NCBI GenBank assembly: GCA_050485425.1
Contig: JBJHBJ010000007.1
Coordinates: 45,682-109,681 of the forward strand
DNA: 64,000 bases
Direction: 5' to 3'
Source of the DNA: LSCE01 sp050485425
GTDB taxonomy: Bacteria > Pseudomonadota > Gammaproteobacteria > Nitrococcales > Aquisalimonadaceae
The number at the start of each line of letters is the position of its first letter. The stretch's first letter is position 1. The position numbers and the translations under genes were made by a program. Positions 24,908-33,002 of the stretch are shown in pieces. The notes under the pieces are model-generated. The model saw only the letters and a program-made list of their open reading frames with translations, was not told where the DNA came from and did not search any database.

Positions 24908-25010
24908 CGCTTGCTTCGCTCGGGAAAAGCGCAAACGGTATACCGACGAAGGCGGTTTTGCCAGCCCAGGGTAACGGCCCGGGGAGGTGCATGGATGCGT
25001 CTGTGCCGGG

Positions 25011-25508
25011 TCACCGGTGGAGCATCACGCCGACGCCGAAGCGGACCCGTGGCTCGTCCCGGCGGGCGTGCTGCTGTTCCGGCCACAGGTGGATATCGTC
25101 CGCGTTGATGACGGGGTACCGGTAATCGGCTTCGCCCACCCGGCCGGTATGGGCTTCGCGCAGCGGGCCGGTCACGGTGATCAGCCGGTCGCTGGCGTAG
25201 TCGGCCGGTTCCAGGTAGCCGGGGTAGTAGACCAGGAAACGGCCCTGCGAGCTTCTGCCGGTATCCGGCTGCTGGTTGCGCTGCAGCGGGTAGGCGAGAA
25301 CCTCGAGCTGGGTGGCATCCTCCAGCGGCTGAGCCTGGATGATGCGTCCGCCCCAGACGACAACTTCCCCGGCACCGCCGTCCGCGGCCTGCGCAGCGGC
25401 ACGCGGCTGCAGTTCGGTGTTGATATGGTCGCCGGAGTAACCGGGGCCGGTTGCACAAGCTGCAAGAAACAGCGGGGCGACCAACATCGCCATCAAACGG
25501 TACGTCAT
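25011..25508 (-). CDS. Slp family outer-membrane lipoprotein
   Basis: 165-aa precursor with a type II signal peptide and lipobox FLAAC (Cys near residue 18). The mature part has the Slp pattern: VVVWGGRIIQAQ, LEVLAYPLQRNQQPD, GRFLVYYPGYLEPADYA and a GRV..ADYRYPVI end. Slp proteins are outer-membrane lipoproteins induced by starvation or stationary phase in E. coli; their molecular role is unclear. ATG 25508 follows GGAGGGA; a TTG one codon upstream is an alternative. It lies 21 nt downstream of a second slp-like gene. Confidence 0.88.
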   Translation of the reverse strand: MTYRLMAMLVAPLFLAACATGPGYSGDHINTELQPRAAAQAADGGAGEVVVWGGRIIQAQPLEDATQLEVLAYPLQRNQQPDTGRSSQGRFLVYYPGYLEPADYASDRLITVTGPLREAHTGRVGEADYRYPVINADDIHLWPEQQHARRDEPRVRFGVGVMLHR

Positions 25509-25529
25509 CAACGAATCCCTCCGATTGGC

Positions 25530-26069
25530 CTACCAGCGCCGGTGGTGGCGCCAGTAGGGATGCCAGGGGTCATACCACCAGGGGCGCATCCAGGGGTCGT
25601 CCCAGTACGGATCGTAGTGCCGGACTGCCGGGTCCGGCAGTGGCTCCCACAGGTGGAGGCCACTGGCACGAACGACAGGATAAGGGTAGTCGTATTCGCC
25701 GACCTGCCCGGTTTCAATGCCGCCCAGCCGGCCAGTGACCGTGATTGCCCGGCCGCTCTTGTAGATTTCCGGGTCCAGGAAGTCCGGCGTCACCAGCAGG
25801 AACCGGCCCGGGCTGACGCCGCTTTCATTCGGGCGGCTGTCCCTGCGCAAGGGCCGCGCGACGATTTCCACGATGCTGCGATCCCGGGCGTTCTCCACGC
25901 CGACGATGGTTCCGCCCCAGCGGACGGTCTCGTCGCGATGTCGCTCGGGATTCTGCTGGGCTTGCGCGAACTCCGGTGCCGGGTCGGAGACGGGCTGATC
26001 CACGGCTTGCGGGACGCCCGCGCAACCGGCCATGAACAAGGCGACAAACAGCAATGGTGTCAGGCGCAT
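25530..26069 (-). CDS. Slp family outer-membrane lipoprotein, second copy
   Basis: 179-aa precursor with lipobox FMAGC (Cys near residue 15). It shares with its downstream neighbour the order of blocks: RWGGTIVGVEN, VEIVARPLRRDSRPN, GRFLLVTPDFLDPEIY, GQVGEYDYPYPVV. The two are therefore tandem paralogues that have diverged strongly. The C terminus is unusually rich in Trp, Pro, His and Tyr (YWDDPWMRPWWYDPWHPYWRHH begins near residue 155), a tail absent from the other copy. Start MRLTPLL at 26069 is chosen because it begins the signal peptide. Confidence 0.87.
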   Translation of the reverse strand: MRLTPLLFVALFMAGCAGVPQAVDQPVSDPAPEFAQAQQNPERHRDETVRWGGTIVGVENARDRSIVEIVARPLRRDSRPNESGVSPGRFLLVTPDFLDPEIYKSGRAITVTGRLGGIETGQVGEYDYPYPVVRASGLHLWEPLPDPAVRHYDPYWDDPWMRPWWYDPWHPYWRHHRRW

Positions 26070-26195
26070 GGATCGGCACGCAGTTTCGTCTGGTTCCCAC
26101 ATTGACCGCGGATTGCCCGTGGCGTTCCCTGCAGAAGCCATGCTGCCCGGGTTGTGCCGCCGGGTGCCTGGTTGGCTCCTGCCGGGTGTGCTTGC

Positions 26196-27728
26196 TCAGT
26201 CCCGGTCCAGTAGCGCCAGTTGTGTCTCGGTGGCGCGCTCCAGTTGGGCCAGCAGGCTGGAGGTGCTGGCCTTGAAGTCGGCCAGGTGCTCCTCCGGTAC
26301 CGGATCGCCGTTTGGCAGATTGACGCGCATGGGATCGTAGTGGGCGCCGTTGATCATGAACTCGTAGTGCAGGTGGGGGCCCGTGGCCAGGCCGGACCGG
26401 CCCACGTAGCCGATGACCTGGCCCTGTTCCACGCGGGCGCCCTCCCGGATGCCCTCGCCGTAGCGGGACAGGTGGGCATACAGCGTCCGGTACTGATTGC
26501 TGTGCTGAATGACCACGGTGTGGCCGTAACCGCCGTGACGGCTGGCGCGGATCACCCGGCCGCTGCCGGTGGCCAGGATCGGCGTACCGGTGGGGGCAGC
26601 GAAATCCGTACCGAGATGCGGGCGCGTGACGCCCAGCACCGGATGCTTGCGGTTGCGGTTGAAGCCGGAGCTGACGCGGGCGTTCTGTACCGGGCGGCGG
26701 ATGAAGGCCTTGCGCAGGTTCTCGCCATCGGGCGTGTAGTATCCGTTGCTGCCGTCCGGAAGCTCGTAATGGAGTGCCTTGTGCCTGTTGCCGCGGTTGA
26801 TGAACTTCGCTGCCACGATGCGGCCGTCCCGGACCTGCTCTCCGTTGAGGAACTCCGCCTCGTAGACCACGGAGAACATGTCGCCGGTGCGTACATCCCG
26901 GTTGAAATCGAGTTGCCACTCGAAAATGCTCATCAACTGCATGATCTGGCGATTGGACAGGCCGGCCTGGCGACCTGCCAGGTACAGCGAACGATCGATT
27001 TCCCCCACGGCGTGAAGCCGGCGGGTTTCCAGCGTCTCTTCCTCGACATTCACCGCGAAGCTGTCGCCGTCGCGGGCGATATGCAGGGCGCGGGTACGGC
27101 TCAGCGGATAACGGAGTTCTTCCAGCCCGTCGCCATCCGCGGTGAGCCGGAAGTAGAGCTCGTTGCCGGGATGGATGCGGGTCAGTGTCTTGGCCTGTTC
27201 GTCGGAGTTGATCACCCGGTGCAGTTCGGCGGCACTGAGCCCGATGCGGCTGAATATCCGGGCCAGGCTGTCGCCGGACTGGACTTCCACCTTCTCGAAT
27301 TCCGCGAACGGGTCGGGGGGCTCCGGCATGCTGGCTTCCATTGCCGTGATGCGCTCGCTGAGCGATTCGCCGGGATGGAACGGAATGAAGGGTTCCATCA
27401 GCGGCGAGGGCTCCCAGCGGCCGACCGGTGCGCCGGGCCTGCTGGCGACGGCCACAGGCGCCGGCCGCGCGTCGCCGCCGCGCGTCGGCTTGCTGTCGTT
27501 GCCGCTACCGGAGGAGTGCTCGGCGGCCGGTTCGCGTTCCGCGGGGGTGCCGGCGATCTCGTCGACCGCGTTGCCGCCGGTCATGGCGAGGGCCAGGAGA
27601 CCCGACACGCCGACCACAGCGGCCAGGAGGGCCGGGCGGCGTCGCAGCCTGATGAACCAGCTGGCAGCGGGGGGGCGGTTGGCCGGTCGCGCCTTGAAAT
27701 CCAAGTCTGTCAGTCTGGATTGTCGCAA
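26196..27728 (-). CDS. M23 family peptidoglycan endopeptidase (MepM-like)
   Basis: 510-aa protein. A single N-terminal transmembrane helix at about residues 33-50 anchors it with the body in the periplasm. A LysM/OapA-like segment (VQSGDSLARIFSRIGLS) and a Csd3-type middle domain follow. The C-terminal LytM domain has the zinc motif HLGTD (His371, Asp375) and HLHYEF (452-457), so the active site is intact. Expected to cleave cross-links in murein for growth. The start is TTG at 27728 with GAGGA seven nt upstream on the minus strand; no ATG gives a complete N terminus. A gap of about 195 nt separates it from the Bax-like gene. Confidence 0.9.
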   Translation of the reverse strand: MRQSRLTDLDFKARPANRPPAASWFIRLRRRPALLAAVVGVSGLLALAMTGGNAVDEIAGTPAEREPAAEHSSGSGNDSKPTRGGDARPAPVAVASRPGAPVGRWEPSPLMEPFIPFHPGESLSERITAMEASMPEPPDPFAEFEKVEVQSGDSLARIFSRIGLSAAELHRVINSDEQAKTLTRIHPGNELYFRLTADGDGLEELRYPLSRTRALHIARDGDSFAVNVEEETLETRRLHAVGEIDRSLYLAGRQAGLSNRQIMQLMSIFEWQLDFNRDVRTGDMFSVVYEAEFLNGEQVRDGRIVAAKFINRGNRHKALHYELPDGSNGYYTPDGENLRKAFIRRPVQNARVSSGFNRNRKHPVLGVTRPHLGTDFAAPTGTPILATGSGRVIRASRHGGYGHTVVIQHSNQYRTLYAHLSRYGEGIREGARVEQGQVIGYVGRSGLATGPHLHYEFMINGAHYDPMRVNLPNGDPVPEEHLADFKASTSSLLAQLERATETQLALLDRD

Positions 27729-27922
27729 AACGGAATCCTCAGAGGATAGTTGTTCTGGCTTGTTCGTTCGCCTGGTGCCCGGGTGAAACCGGTTCCGCTG
27801 CCGGTTCGTGCAACACAGTATCTCAGCCGACTTCAGGTCTCAAGTAGAAATGGCCTATAAACCACTGGAGTTGTTGGTTTTTGACAACACTTTTGCTGGT
27901 GGCAACGATGGCGGACCCGGTT

Positions 27923-28867
27923 TCAATCCAGGCCCCGCAGTTCCTGCTGATCCAGCGCCTCCAGTTCATTGCTGCGGATCATCTGCCGGATCTCCTCGAC
28001 GTAGGCCTGTCCGCGCTCGGAGTATCGCCCCAGTCCCTCCGCCATTTCCAGGCCGCGTAGCGGTTGTCCGGCGGCGCGGCGCTGCTCGCGCATGCGGCGC
28101 AGATCGCTGTAGGCATCGCCGACGTTCAGCGTGTACACATAATTGCGCACCGAGGTTTCCAGGTCCGGGAACACGCGCACAAAATGCGTAGCTCCCTCCG
28201 GGCGTCGCTCCGGCAGGAGCCCCTGATCCTCGTTCCAGGTCCAGACCCCGAACAGGTTGTTCGCCTCCCTGGTGAAGCGGGAGGTGCCCCAGCCGCTTTC
28301 CTTGGCCGCCTGGGCCAGCGCCATGTCCACCGGCACGGCGTCCACGCGGCGAAGCAGCGCGGCGCGGAAGTCCGGGTCGTTCGGGTCGCCCTCCAGACGA
28401 TAGCGCTCGCCCAGCGCCTGAACCCGGCGCCAGCGGGGGCTGTCGGGCGGCAGCTCGCCCTGCTCGAACCAGGCACGGAGGGTCCGGTTCTTCTGCCGCA
28501 GGCGCGCGTTCTCCGCCAGCAACATGGGCAACAGGCTGCGGAAGAACAGCGCCTTGCGCTCGTCAACGTCCAGAGTGTCCATGTCCGCGGGGAAACGGGT
28601 GATGGAGACAACCGGTACCCCGCCGCTGGGGGGCCAGGGGTAGTTCAGTTCCTCGAACCGCTCGGCCACGACCGCCGCGGAATCCCCCGGCAGGGGCTGC
28701 AGCCTCAGCGGGGTGCCCAGACCCAGACCGCTACCGTTCCGGGCATCAAGCTGGCTGACCACGTTCCAGCCGGACATCAGTCCGAGCGCCAGCAGCAGCA
28801 CTGCCGCAGACAACAGCAGGACGCGGTGGTCGGTGAGTCGCAAGCCCGAGGTCGGTGTTTCGTGCAT
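27923..28867 (-). CDS. Bax-like glucosaminidase-domain membrane protein
   Basis: 314 aa with one N-terminal transmembrane helix (residues about 18-34) and a periplasmic C-terminal glucosaminidase-type domain. The segment AQAAKESGWGTSRFTREANNLFGVWTW holds the catalytic-type Glu, and FPDLETSVRNYVYTLN is conserved in E. coli Bax. Probably cleaves N-acetylglucosaminyl linkages of murein; activity has not been inferred beyond the family. Together with the M23 gene downstream on the same strand it forms a murein-remodelling pair. Confidence 0.87.
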   Translation of the reverse strand: MHETPTSGLRLTDHRVLLLSAAVLLLALGLMSGWNVVSQLDARNGSGLGLGTPLRLQPLPGDSAAVVAERFEELNYPWPPSGGVPVVSITRFPADMDTLDVDERKALFFRSLLPMLLAENARLRQKNRTLRAWFEQGELPPDSPRWRRVQALGERYRLEGDPNDPDFRAALLRRVDAVPVDMALAQAAKESGWGTSRFTREANNLFGVWTWNEDQGLLPERRPEGATHFVRVFPDLETSVRNYVYTLNVGDAYSDLRRMREQRRAAGQPLRGLEMAEGLGRYSERGQAYVEEIRQMIRSNELEALDQQELRGLD

Positions 28868-28909
28868 TGGCAGGAGTCTCTGTTCGCCATGGAGCCACGC
28901 TCCGGCGAC

Positions 28910-29368
28910 CTATTCCAGGGAAAGAATGAAGTCCCAGTGTTCCTTGCTGACCGGCATTACCGACAGGCGGTTGCCCTTCCGGATCAGCGGCATGCCTTCC
29001 AGCTCCGGCCTCTCCTTCAGCTCGCTCAGGGTGATGGTGCGTCCGAGTTTGCGGCGGAACGCCACATCCACCATGAACCAGCGTGGCTTGTCGGGGTCGC
29101 TTTTCGGATCGTAATGCGGGTCTTCCGGATCGAAGGCGGTGTGGTCAGGGTAGCCTTCCCGAACCACTTCCGCGATGCCGACGATACCCGGGGGGTGCGT
29201 ATTGGAATGATAGAAGAACACCTGGTCGCCGACCTTCATGTCGTCCCGCATCATGTTGCGCGCCTGGTAATTGCGTACACCATCCCAGGGCTCGGTCTGG
29301 TTGGGGCGGTTGGCCAGGTCGTCAATGCCGAAGACATCCGGTTCGGACTTCATCAGCCAGTAATTCAT
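28910..29368 (-). CDS. EVE domain-containing protein
   Basis: 152-aa single-domain protein with the EVE (PUA-like) fold. Signature segments are YWLMKSEPDVFGIDDL at the N terminus, WDGVRNYQARN, VGDQVFFYHSN and PGIVGIAEVVREGYPD. EVE domains are thought to recognise modified bases in DNA or RNA; this small stand-alone form is widespread in proteobacteria and usually sits near fau/zapA, as here. ATG 29368 is chosen (MNYWLMKSEPD), the conserved family N terminus. It is 43 nt downstream of fau. Confidence 0.93.
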   Translation of the reverse strand: MNYWLMKSEPDVFGIDDLANRPNQTEPWDGVRNYQARNMMRDDMKVGDQVFFYHSNTHPPGIVGIAEVVREGYPDHTAFDPEDPHYDPKSDPDKPRWFMVDVAFRRKLGRTITLSELKERPELEGMPLIRKGNRLSVMPVSKEHWDFILSLE

Positions 29369-29411
29369 GGACACGTACTCTGCGTTACGGCGGCGCGCCA
29401 AGGATAACCTG

Positions 29412-30029
29412 TCAGGCGCCTGAAGTGCATGCTTTCCCGGATCGTCGGGGGAGGATGAGGGTGCCGTCGGTGAGGATGGCGGAGAGTGGAACGTCCCAGG
29501 GCTGTTCCGGCAGCGCGTCCGCTTGCTGGAGCTGATGCGCCAGCCCGGCCAGCCGGGGTTTCTGCCATCGGGGGTGGCGCTGCAACGGGGCCAGGCTGCG
29601 GTCGTAATAGCCGCCGCCCATCCCCAGGCGGTTACCCAGGTCGTCGAATGCCACCAGCGGCGTCAGGATCAGGTCCAGCCGCCTGAGGGAAACGGGTTGC
29701 AATCGCCCCGCCGGCTCCGGTATGCCGTAGCGATTGGGTACCATCGGCTGTCGCGGCCGGTACCGGACAAACCAGAGGGCGGGCGGGCTGAAAGGACGCA
29801 GCACGGGAAGGTAGACCCGTTTCCCCAACCGCCAGGCTGTCCGGACCAGCGGGCCGGGGTCGATCTCGCCGTCGTTCGGCAGATAGGCCGCAATGTGCGA
29901 GGCCCGCAGGAACGCATCCCAGGTGCAGGCGAGCAGCGCCAGCCGCTCCGCGGCTGCCTGCTGTTGTCTTGCGGTCAGCGCTCTGCGGCGTGCCCGAAAA
30001 TGCTGGCGTAGCTGTTGGCGTGAAATCAT
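29412..30029 (-). CDS. fau: 5-formyltetrahydrofolate cyclo-ligase
   Basis: 205-aa ATP-dependent enzyme that turns 5-formyl-THF into 5,10-methenyl-THF. The N-terminal basic region RQQLRQHFRARRRAL, the substrate segment YLPNDGEIDP and the C-terminal nucleotide loop GNRLGMGGGYYDRSLA identify it. The start ATG 30029 (MISRQQLR) lies downstream of the 6S RNA on the same strand, matching the ssrS-fau (ygfA) arrangement of gammaproteobacteria. In E. coli the two are co-transcribed. It complements the one-carbon genes (gcvTHP) at 38-43 kb. Confidence 0.93.
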   Translation of the reverse strand: MISRQQLRQHFRARRRALTARQQQAAAERLALLACTWDAFLRASHIAAYLPNDGEIDPGPLVRTAWRLGKRVYLPVLRPFSPPALWFVRYRPRQPMVPNRYGIPEPAGRLQPVSLRRLDLILTPLVAFDDLGNRLGMGGGYYDRSLAPLQRHPRWQKPRLAGLAHQLQQADALPEQPWDVPLSAILTDGTLILPRRSGKACTSGA

Positions 30030-30078
30030 CCGGCGGCGGGCTGTCGAGGCGGTCCACCCGCCTCGGATTAAGGAAATC

Positions 30079-30275
30079 AAGGACATCCCCCGCCTGCGCC
30101 GTGCGGGTCTCGCCCCTTGAACCCTTTGGTTCAGGTGGGGAGGACGAGTGACACCTTAGGCTTTCCGTACAGCGACGGACATGCGCACCGGCAGTCACCA
30201 CGCCATTTCCCCTGGCGAATTAATTGAGGGTCAAGGATTGCAATGCCCGCTCTCGAACGCCGCAGGGGATGTCAC
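30079..30275 (-). ncRNA. ssrS: 6S RNA
   Basis: The minus strand between zapA and fau carries the diagnostic 6S features. ACCTGAACCAAAGGGTTCAA (about 30117-30136) corresponds to the E. coli segment CCUUGAACCAAGGGUUCAAGG. The 5' part TTCGAGAGCGGGC matches UUCGCAAGCGGGC, and GGAAAGCCTAAGG matches the GAGAAGCCUUAA region. The closing stem pairs GACATCCCC near the 5' end with GGGGATGTC near the 3' end. The ends are approximate. A weak promoter (TTGCAG, 17 nt, CACCAT) lies just upstream on the minus strand. 6S RNA binds sigma70 RNA polymerase as a promoter mimic. Confidence 0.85.
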
Positions 30276-30353
30276 CCGGACATGGTGGGGCCAAAGCGCT
30301 GTGACTGCAAGGGTGCTGAAGGATTCCTGCGCCTGCCGTGACCGGGCCCGGCC

Positions 30354-30665
30354 TCAGCCGGCCTGGCCGTTGCTGTCCAGCACCGTGGCCAGGCGCCGGT
30401 CCATGGCCCGCAGTCGCTCCTCCAGCGCGTCCGCCAGGTCGGTTCCGGTCTCCTCGGCGCGCAGCAGATCGTGGGCCAGGTTCAGTGCCACCATGACGGC
30501 GATCCGGTCCGCTCCCACCACCTTGCCGCTGTCACGGACCTCGCGCATGCGCCGGTGCAACATCTCGGCCGACCGCAGCAGGCTCTCCTTTTCATCCTCG
30601 GGGCAGGCGATCAGGTATTCCTTGTCAAGGATCGTGACCTTGACCGGTTCCACGGCGGGCTTCAT
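30354..30665 (-). CDS. zapA: Cell division protein ZapA
   Basis: 103-aa FtsZ-associated protein that bundles protofilaments at the division ring. It has the N-terminal VKVTILDKEYLIACPEDEKESLLRSA, the RIAVMVALNLAHDLL helix and a C-terminal coiled coil. ATG 30665 overlaps the TGA of the upstream coiled-coil gene by one nt, so the two are translationally coupled. It is followed on the same strand by 6S RNA and fau, the conserved gammaproteobacterial order. Confidence 0.94.
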   Translation of the reverse strand: MKPAVEPVKVTILDKEYLIACPEDEKESLLRSAEMLHRRMREVRDSGKVVGADRIAVMVALNLAHDLLRAEETGTDLADALEERLRAMDRRLATVLDSNGQAG

Positions 30666-30892
30666 CAATGATGCTCCATCGCTTTCAGGCGACTGATCAT
30701 GGCCTCGATCTTGGATCTGGCCAGTTCGTTCTTTTCCAGCAGGGCGGCCCGCTCGGCGTTCAGGGAATCCTGGGATTGACGCAGAACACGGTTCTCTTCC
30801 TGCAGCCGTGCGGATCGTTGTACCAGTTGTTCCAGCTTGCGTTCCAGTTGCTGCAGCTCTTCGGTCAAGCGTATGACTCGGTCGCTGTCCAT
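30665..30892 (-). CDS. TIGR02449/ZapB-like coiled-coil protein
   Basis: 75 aa, almost entirely a predicted coiled coil with heptad leucines from about residue 5 to 70 (LTEELQQLERKLEQLVQRS onward). Small proteins of this kind (TIGR02449) are regularly encoded directly upstream of zapA and resemble ZapB, which links FtsZ-ZapA to the nucleoid. Its stop overlaps the zapA start, supporting a joint division role. The ATG start is at 30892. It is divergent from ygfB. Confidence 0.85.
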   Translation of the reverse strand: MDSDRVIRLTEELQQLERKLEQLVQRSARLQEENRVLRQSQDSLNAERAALLEKNELARSKIEAMISRLKAMEHH

Positions 30893-30956
30893 GTCGTCCC
30901 CATCTACCAGTTGCGGTGCCCGGCTGTGCCTGCATTTTCAGATCAAGCGTGACAGC

Positions 30957-30976
30957 GTGAATACGTCGGCGCTTCC
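30957..30976 (+). promoter_or_regulatory. Recurrent upstream motif GTGAATAC-N4-GCGCTTCC, copy near ygfB
   Basis: GTGAATACGTCGGCGCTTCC lies in the divergent zapB-like/ygfB region, 85 nt before the ygfB ATG. It matches 39541-39560 at 19 of 20 positions and 15599-15618 at 16 of 20, and shares 13 of the last 14 nt with 38370-38383. All four are on the plus strand upstream of plus-strand genes. Confidence 0.55.
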
Positions 30977-31060
30977 ACAGGGCGCGCAAGTCGTTGTGGT
31001 TATCAATGGTAGAATACCGAACTTGTACCCTCAGCGACATATGCCGGATTGGAGCCTTGC

Positions 31061-31654
31061 ATGCCCGCGGATTTGCCAAGCTATACGGAACTGGAACAGG
31101 TGCTCGCCGATGTGGGCGCCGCGATCGGGGCGTCTGAGAGCCACGGGATGCTTTGCGGCATGCTCAGTGCCGAGGCGGAGGTGCCTGCGGCCGGCTGGAT
31201 TGCGCGGGTGCTGGACGGTACCGAGCCGAAGGGCGAGCCCGCCCGCCGTTGCCTGGAATTGCTGGCCGGGACTTACCAGGCGGTGCGTGCAGGGCTGGAG
31301 GACTCCAACATGGATTTCCAGTTGCTGCTGCCCGCCGACGAGGCCGACCCCAGGTTGCTGGCGGAGGCGCTGGGTGCCTGGTGCAACGGGTTCCTGTTCG
31401 GCTTCGGCAGCAGCGAGCGCGCTGCCGGTGGCACCAATCTGCCAGCTGAAGTGTCCGAGGCGTTGAGCTCGATGGCCGAGATTGCCCGGGTGGACAGCGA
31501 TGCTGCCGAGGACAGCGACCAGGACGCCTATCAGGAACTGGTGGAATTCGTGCGTGTTGCCGTGCTGCTGATCCGCGAACAGCTGCAGCCGGTGAAGCGC
31601 CGCTCCCCGGTGGACATACGCCTGCCCGCCGGCGACGACAAGACTCTTCACTAG
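31061..31654 (+). CDS. ygfB: UPF0149 family protein (YgfB-like)
   Basis: 197-aa protein of the UPF0149/YecA-like family. Conserved blocks are SESHGMLCGMLSAEAE near the N terminus, LLPADEADPRLLAEALGAWCNGFLFGFG in the middle, and an acidic region followed by EFVRVAVLLIREQL at the end. In Pseudomonas aeruginosa a YgfB homologue influences ampDh3 expression and beta-lactam resistance, which is of interest given ampD and amgK-murU in this window. ATG 31061 follows GGAG at 6 nt. It leads the conserved ygfB-pepP-ubiH-ubiI run. Confidence 0.92.
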   Translation: MPADLPSYTELEQVLADVGAAIGASESHGMLCGMLSAEAEVPAAGWIARVLDGTEPKGEPARRCLELLAGTYQAVRAGLEDSNMDFQLLLPADEADPRLLAEALGAWCNGFLFGFGSSERAAGGTNLPAEVSEALSSMAEIARVDSDAAEDSDQDAYQELVEFVRVAVLLIREQLQPVKRRSPVDIRLPAGDDKTLH

Positions 31655-31697
31655 TGTGCCCGGGTAGACAACCCGGGTGTTCCCTGACGGAGGATCC

Positions 31698-33002
31698 ATG
31701 CAAACCGAAGAATACCGGCGCCGGCGGCGCGAACTCATGAACATGATGGGCGAGCAGTCGGTGGCGGTGCTGGCGGCTGCGCCCGAACAGACCCGCAACC
31801 GCGACGTGCTCTACCCCTATCGTCAGGACAGCGATTTCCATTACCTGACCGGTTTTCCGGAGCCGGAGTCGGTCATGGTGCTGGTACCCGGTCGCCAGCA
31901 CGGCGAATTCATCCTGTTCTGCCGCGATCGCGACCCGGAGCGTGAACAATGGGACGGACCTCGCGCCGGCCAGGATGGGGCGTGCACTCACTATGGTGCC
32001 GACGACGCGTTCCCCATCGACGATATCGACGAGATCCTGCCCGGTCTGCTGGAAGGCCGGGACAAGGTCTACTGCATGGTGGGTGTGCATCAGGATTTCG
32101 ATCAGGCGCTGTTCGGCTGGGTCAACCAGATCCGTGCGCGGTCGCGCGCCGGCGCGCGAGCGCCGGGCGAATTCGTGTCCCTGGAGCACCTGCTGCACGA
32201 GATGCGCCTGATCAAGAGTCCTGCGGAGCTGCGGCTCATGCGCGAGGCGGCGCAGGTCTCGGTGCAGGCACACCGCCGGGCCATGGAGATCAGCCGCCCG
32301 GGGATGACGGAATACCAGGTCGAGGCGGCCTTCCATGAAGTCTATCGCAGCCACGGCGGCGAGCACGCCTACCCGCCGATCGTCGGTGCCGGCCGCAACG
32401 GCTGCATTCTTCACTACATCGAGAACCGGGCAACGCTGGAAGAGGGCGATCTGCTGCTGATCGACGCCGGCTGCGAGCTGGATTGCTATGCCTCGGACAT
32501 CACCCGGACCTTTCCGGTTAGCGGCCGCTTCTCGGCGGAGCAGCGGGCGGTCTACGACATCGTGCTGGAAGCGCAGCTGGCCGCGATCGACACGGTGCGT
32601 GCCGGAAACCACTGGAACATGCCGCACGAGGCGGCCCTGCGCATCCTGACCCAGGGACTGGTGGACCTGGGGGTGCTCAAGGGCGGCGTGGACGCGTTGA
32701 TCGAGTCGGAAGCGTACCGGCCGTACTATATGCATCGTACCGGCCACTGGCTGGGCATGGACGTGCACGATGTCGGCGAATACCGCGTGGACGGCCACTG
32801 GCGGGAGCTGGAGCCCGGTATGGTACTGACCGTGGAGCCGGGGCTGTACTTCGCCGACACCATTCCGAATCTCGACGAACGCTGGAAGAACATCGGCATC
32901 CGGATCGAGGACGACGTGGCGGTAACCCGCAACGGCCCGGATGTTCTCAGCGAGGGCGCACCCAAGACAGTGGACGATATCCAGGCCTTGATGAACGGAT
33001 GA
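31698..33002 (+). CDS. pepP: Xaa-Pro aminopeptidase
   Basis: 434-aa di-manganese aminopeptidase P that removes an N-terminal residue before proline. The N-terminal creatinase-like domain has FHYLTGFPEPES. The pita-bread catalytic domain holds the metal ligands in IDAGCELDCYASDITRTF (two Asp), HRTGHWLGMDVHD (His), VEPG (Glu) and GIRIEDDV (Glu). ATG 31698 has GGAGG four nt upstream. It overlaps ubiH by 4 nt (ATGA), as in the E. coli pepP-ubiH operon. Confidence 0.95.
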   Translation: MQTEEYRRRRRELMNMMGEQSVAVLAAAPEQTRNRDVLYPYRQDSDFHYLTGFPEPESVMVLVPGRQHGEFILFCRDRDPEREQWDGPRAGQDGACTHYGADDAFPIDDIDEILPGLLEGRDKVYCMVGVHQDFDQALFGWVNQIRARSRAGARAPGEFVSLEHLLHEMRLIKSPAELRLMREAAQVSVQAHRRAMEISRPGMTEYQVEAAFHEVYRSHGGEHAYPPIVGAGRNGCILHYIENRATLEEGDLLLIDAGCELDCYASDITRTFPVSGRFSAEQRAVYDIVLEAQLAAIDTVRAGNHWNMPHEAALRILTQGLVDLGVLKGGVDALIESEAYRPYYMHRTGHWLGMDVHDVGEYRVDGHWRELEPGMVLTVEPGLYFADTIPNLDERWKNIGIRIEDDVAVTRNGPDVLSEGAPKTVDDIQALMNG

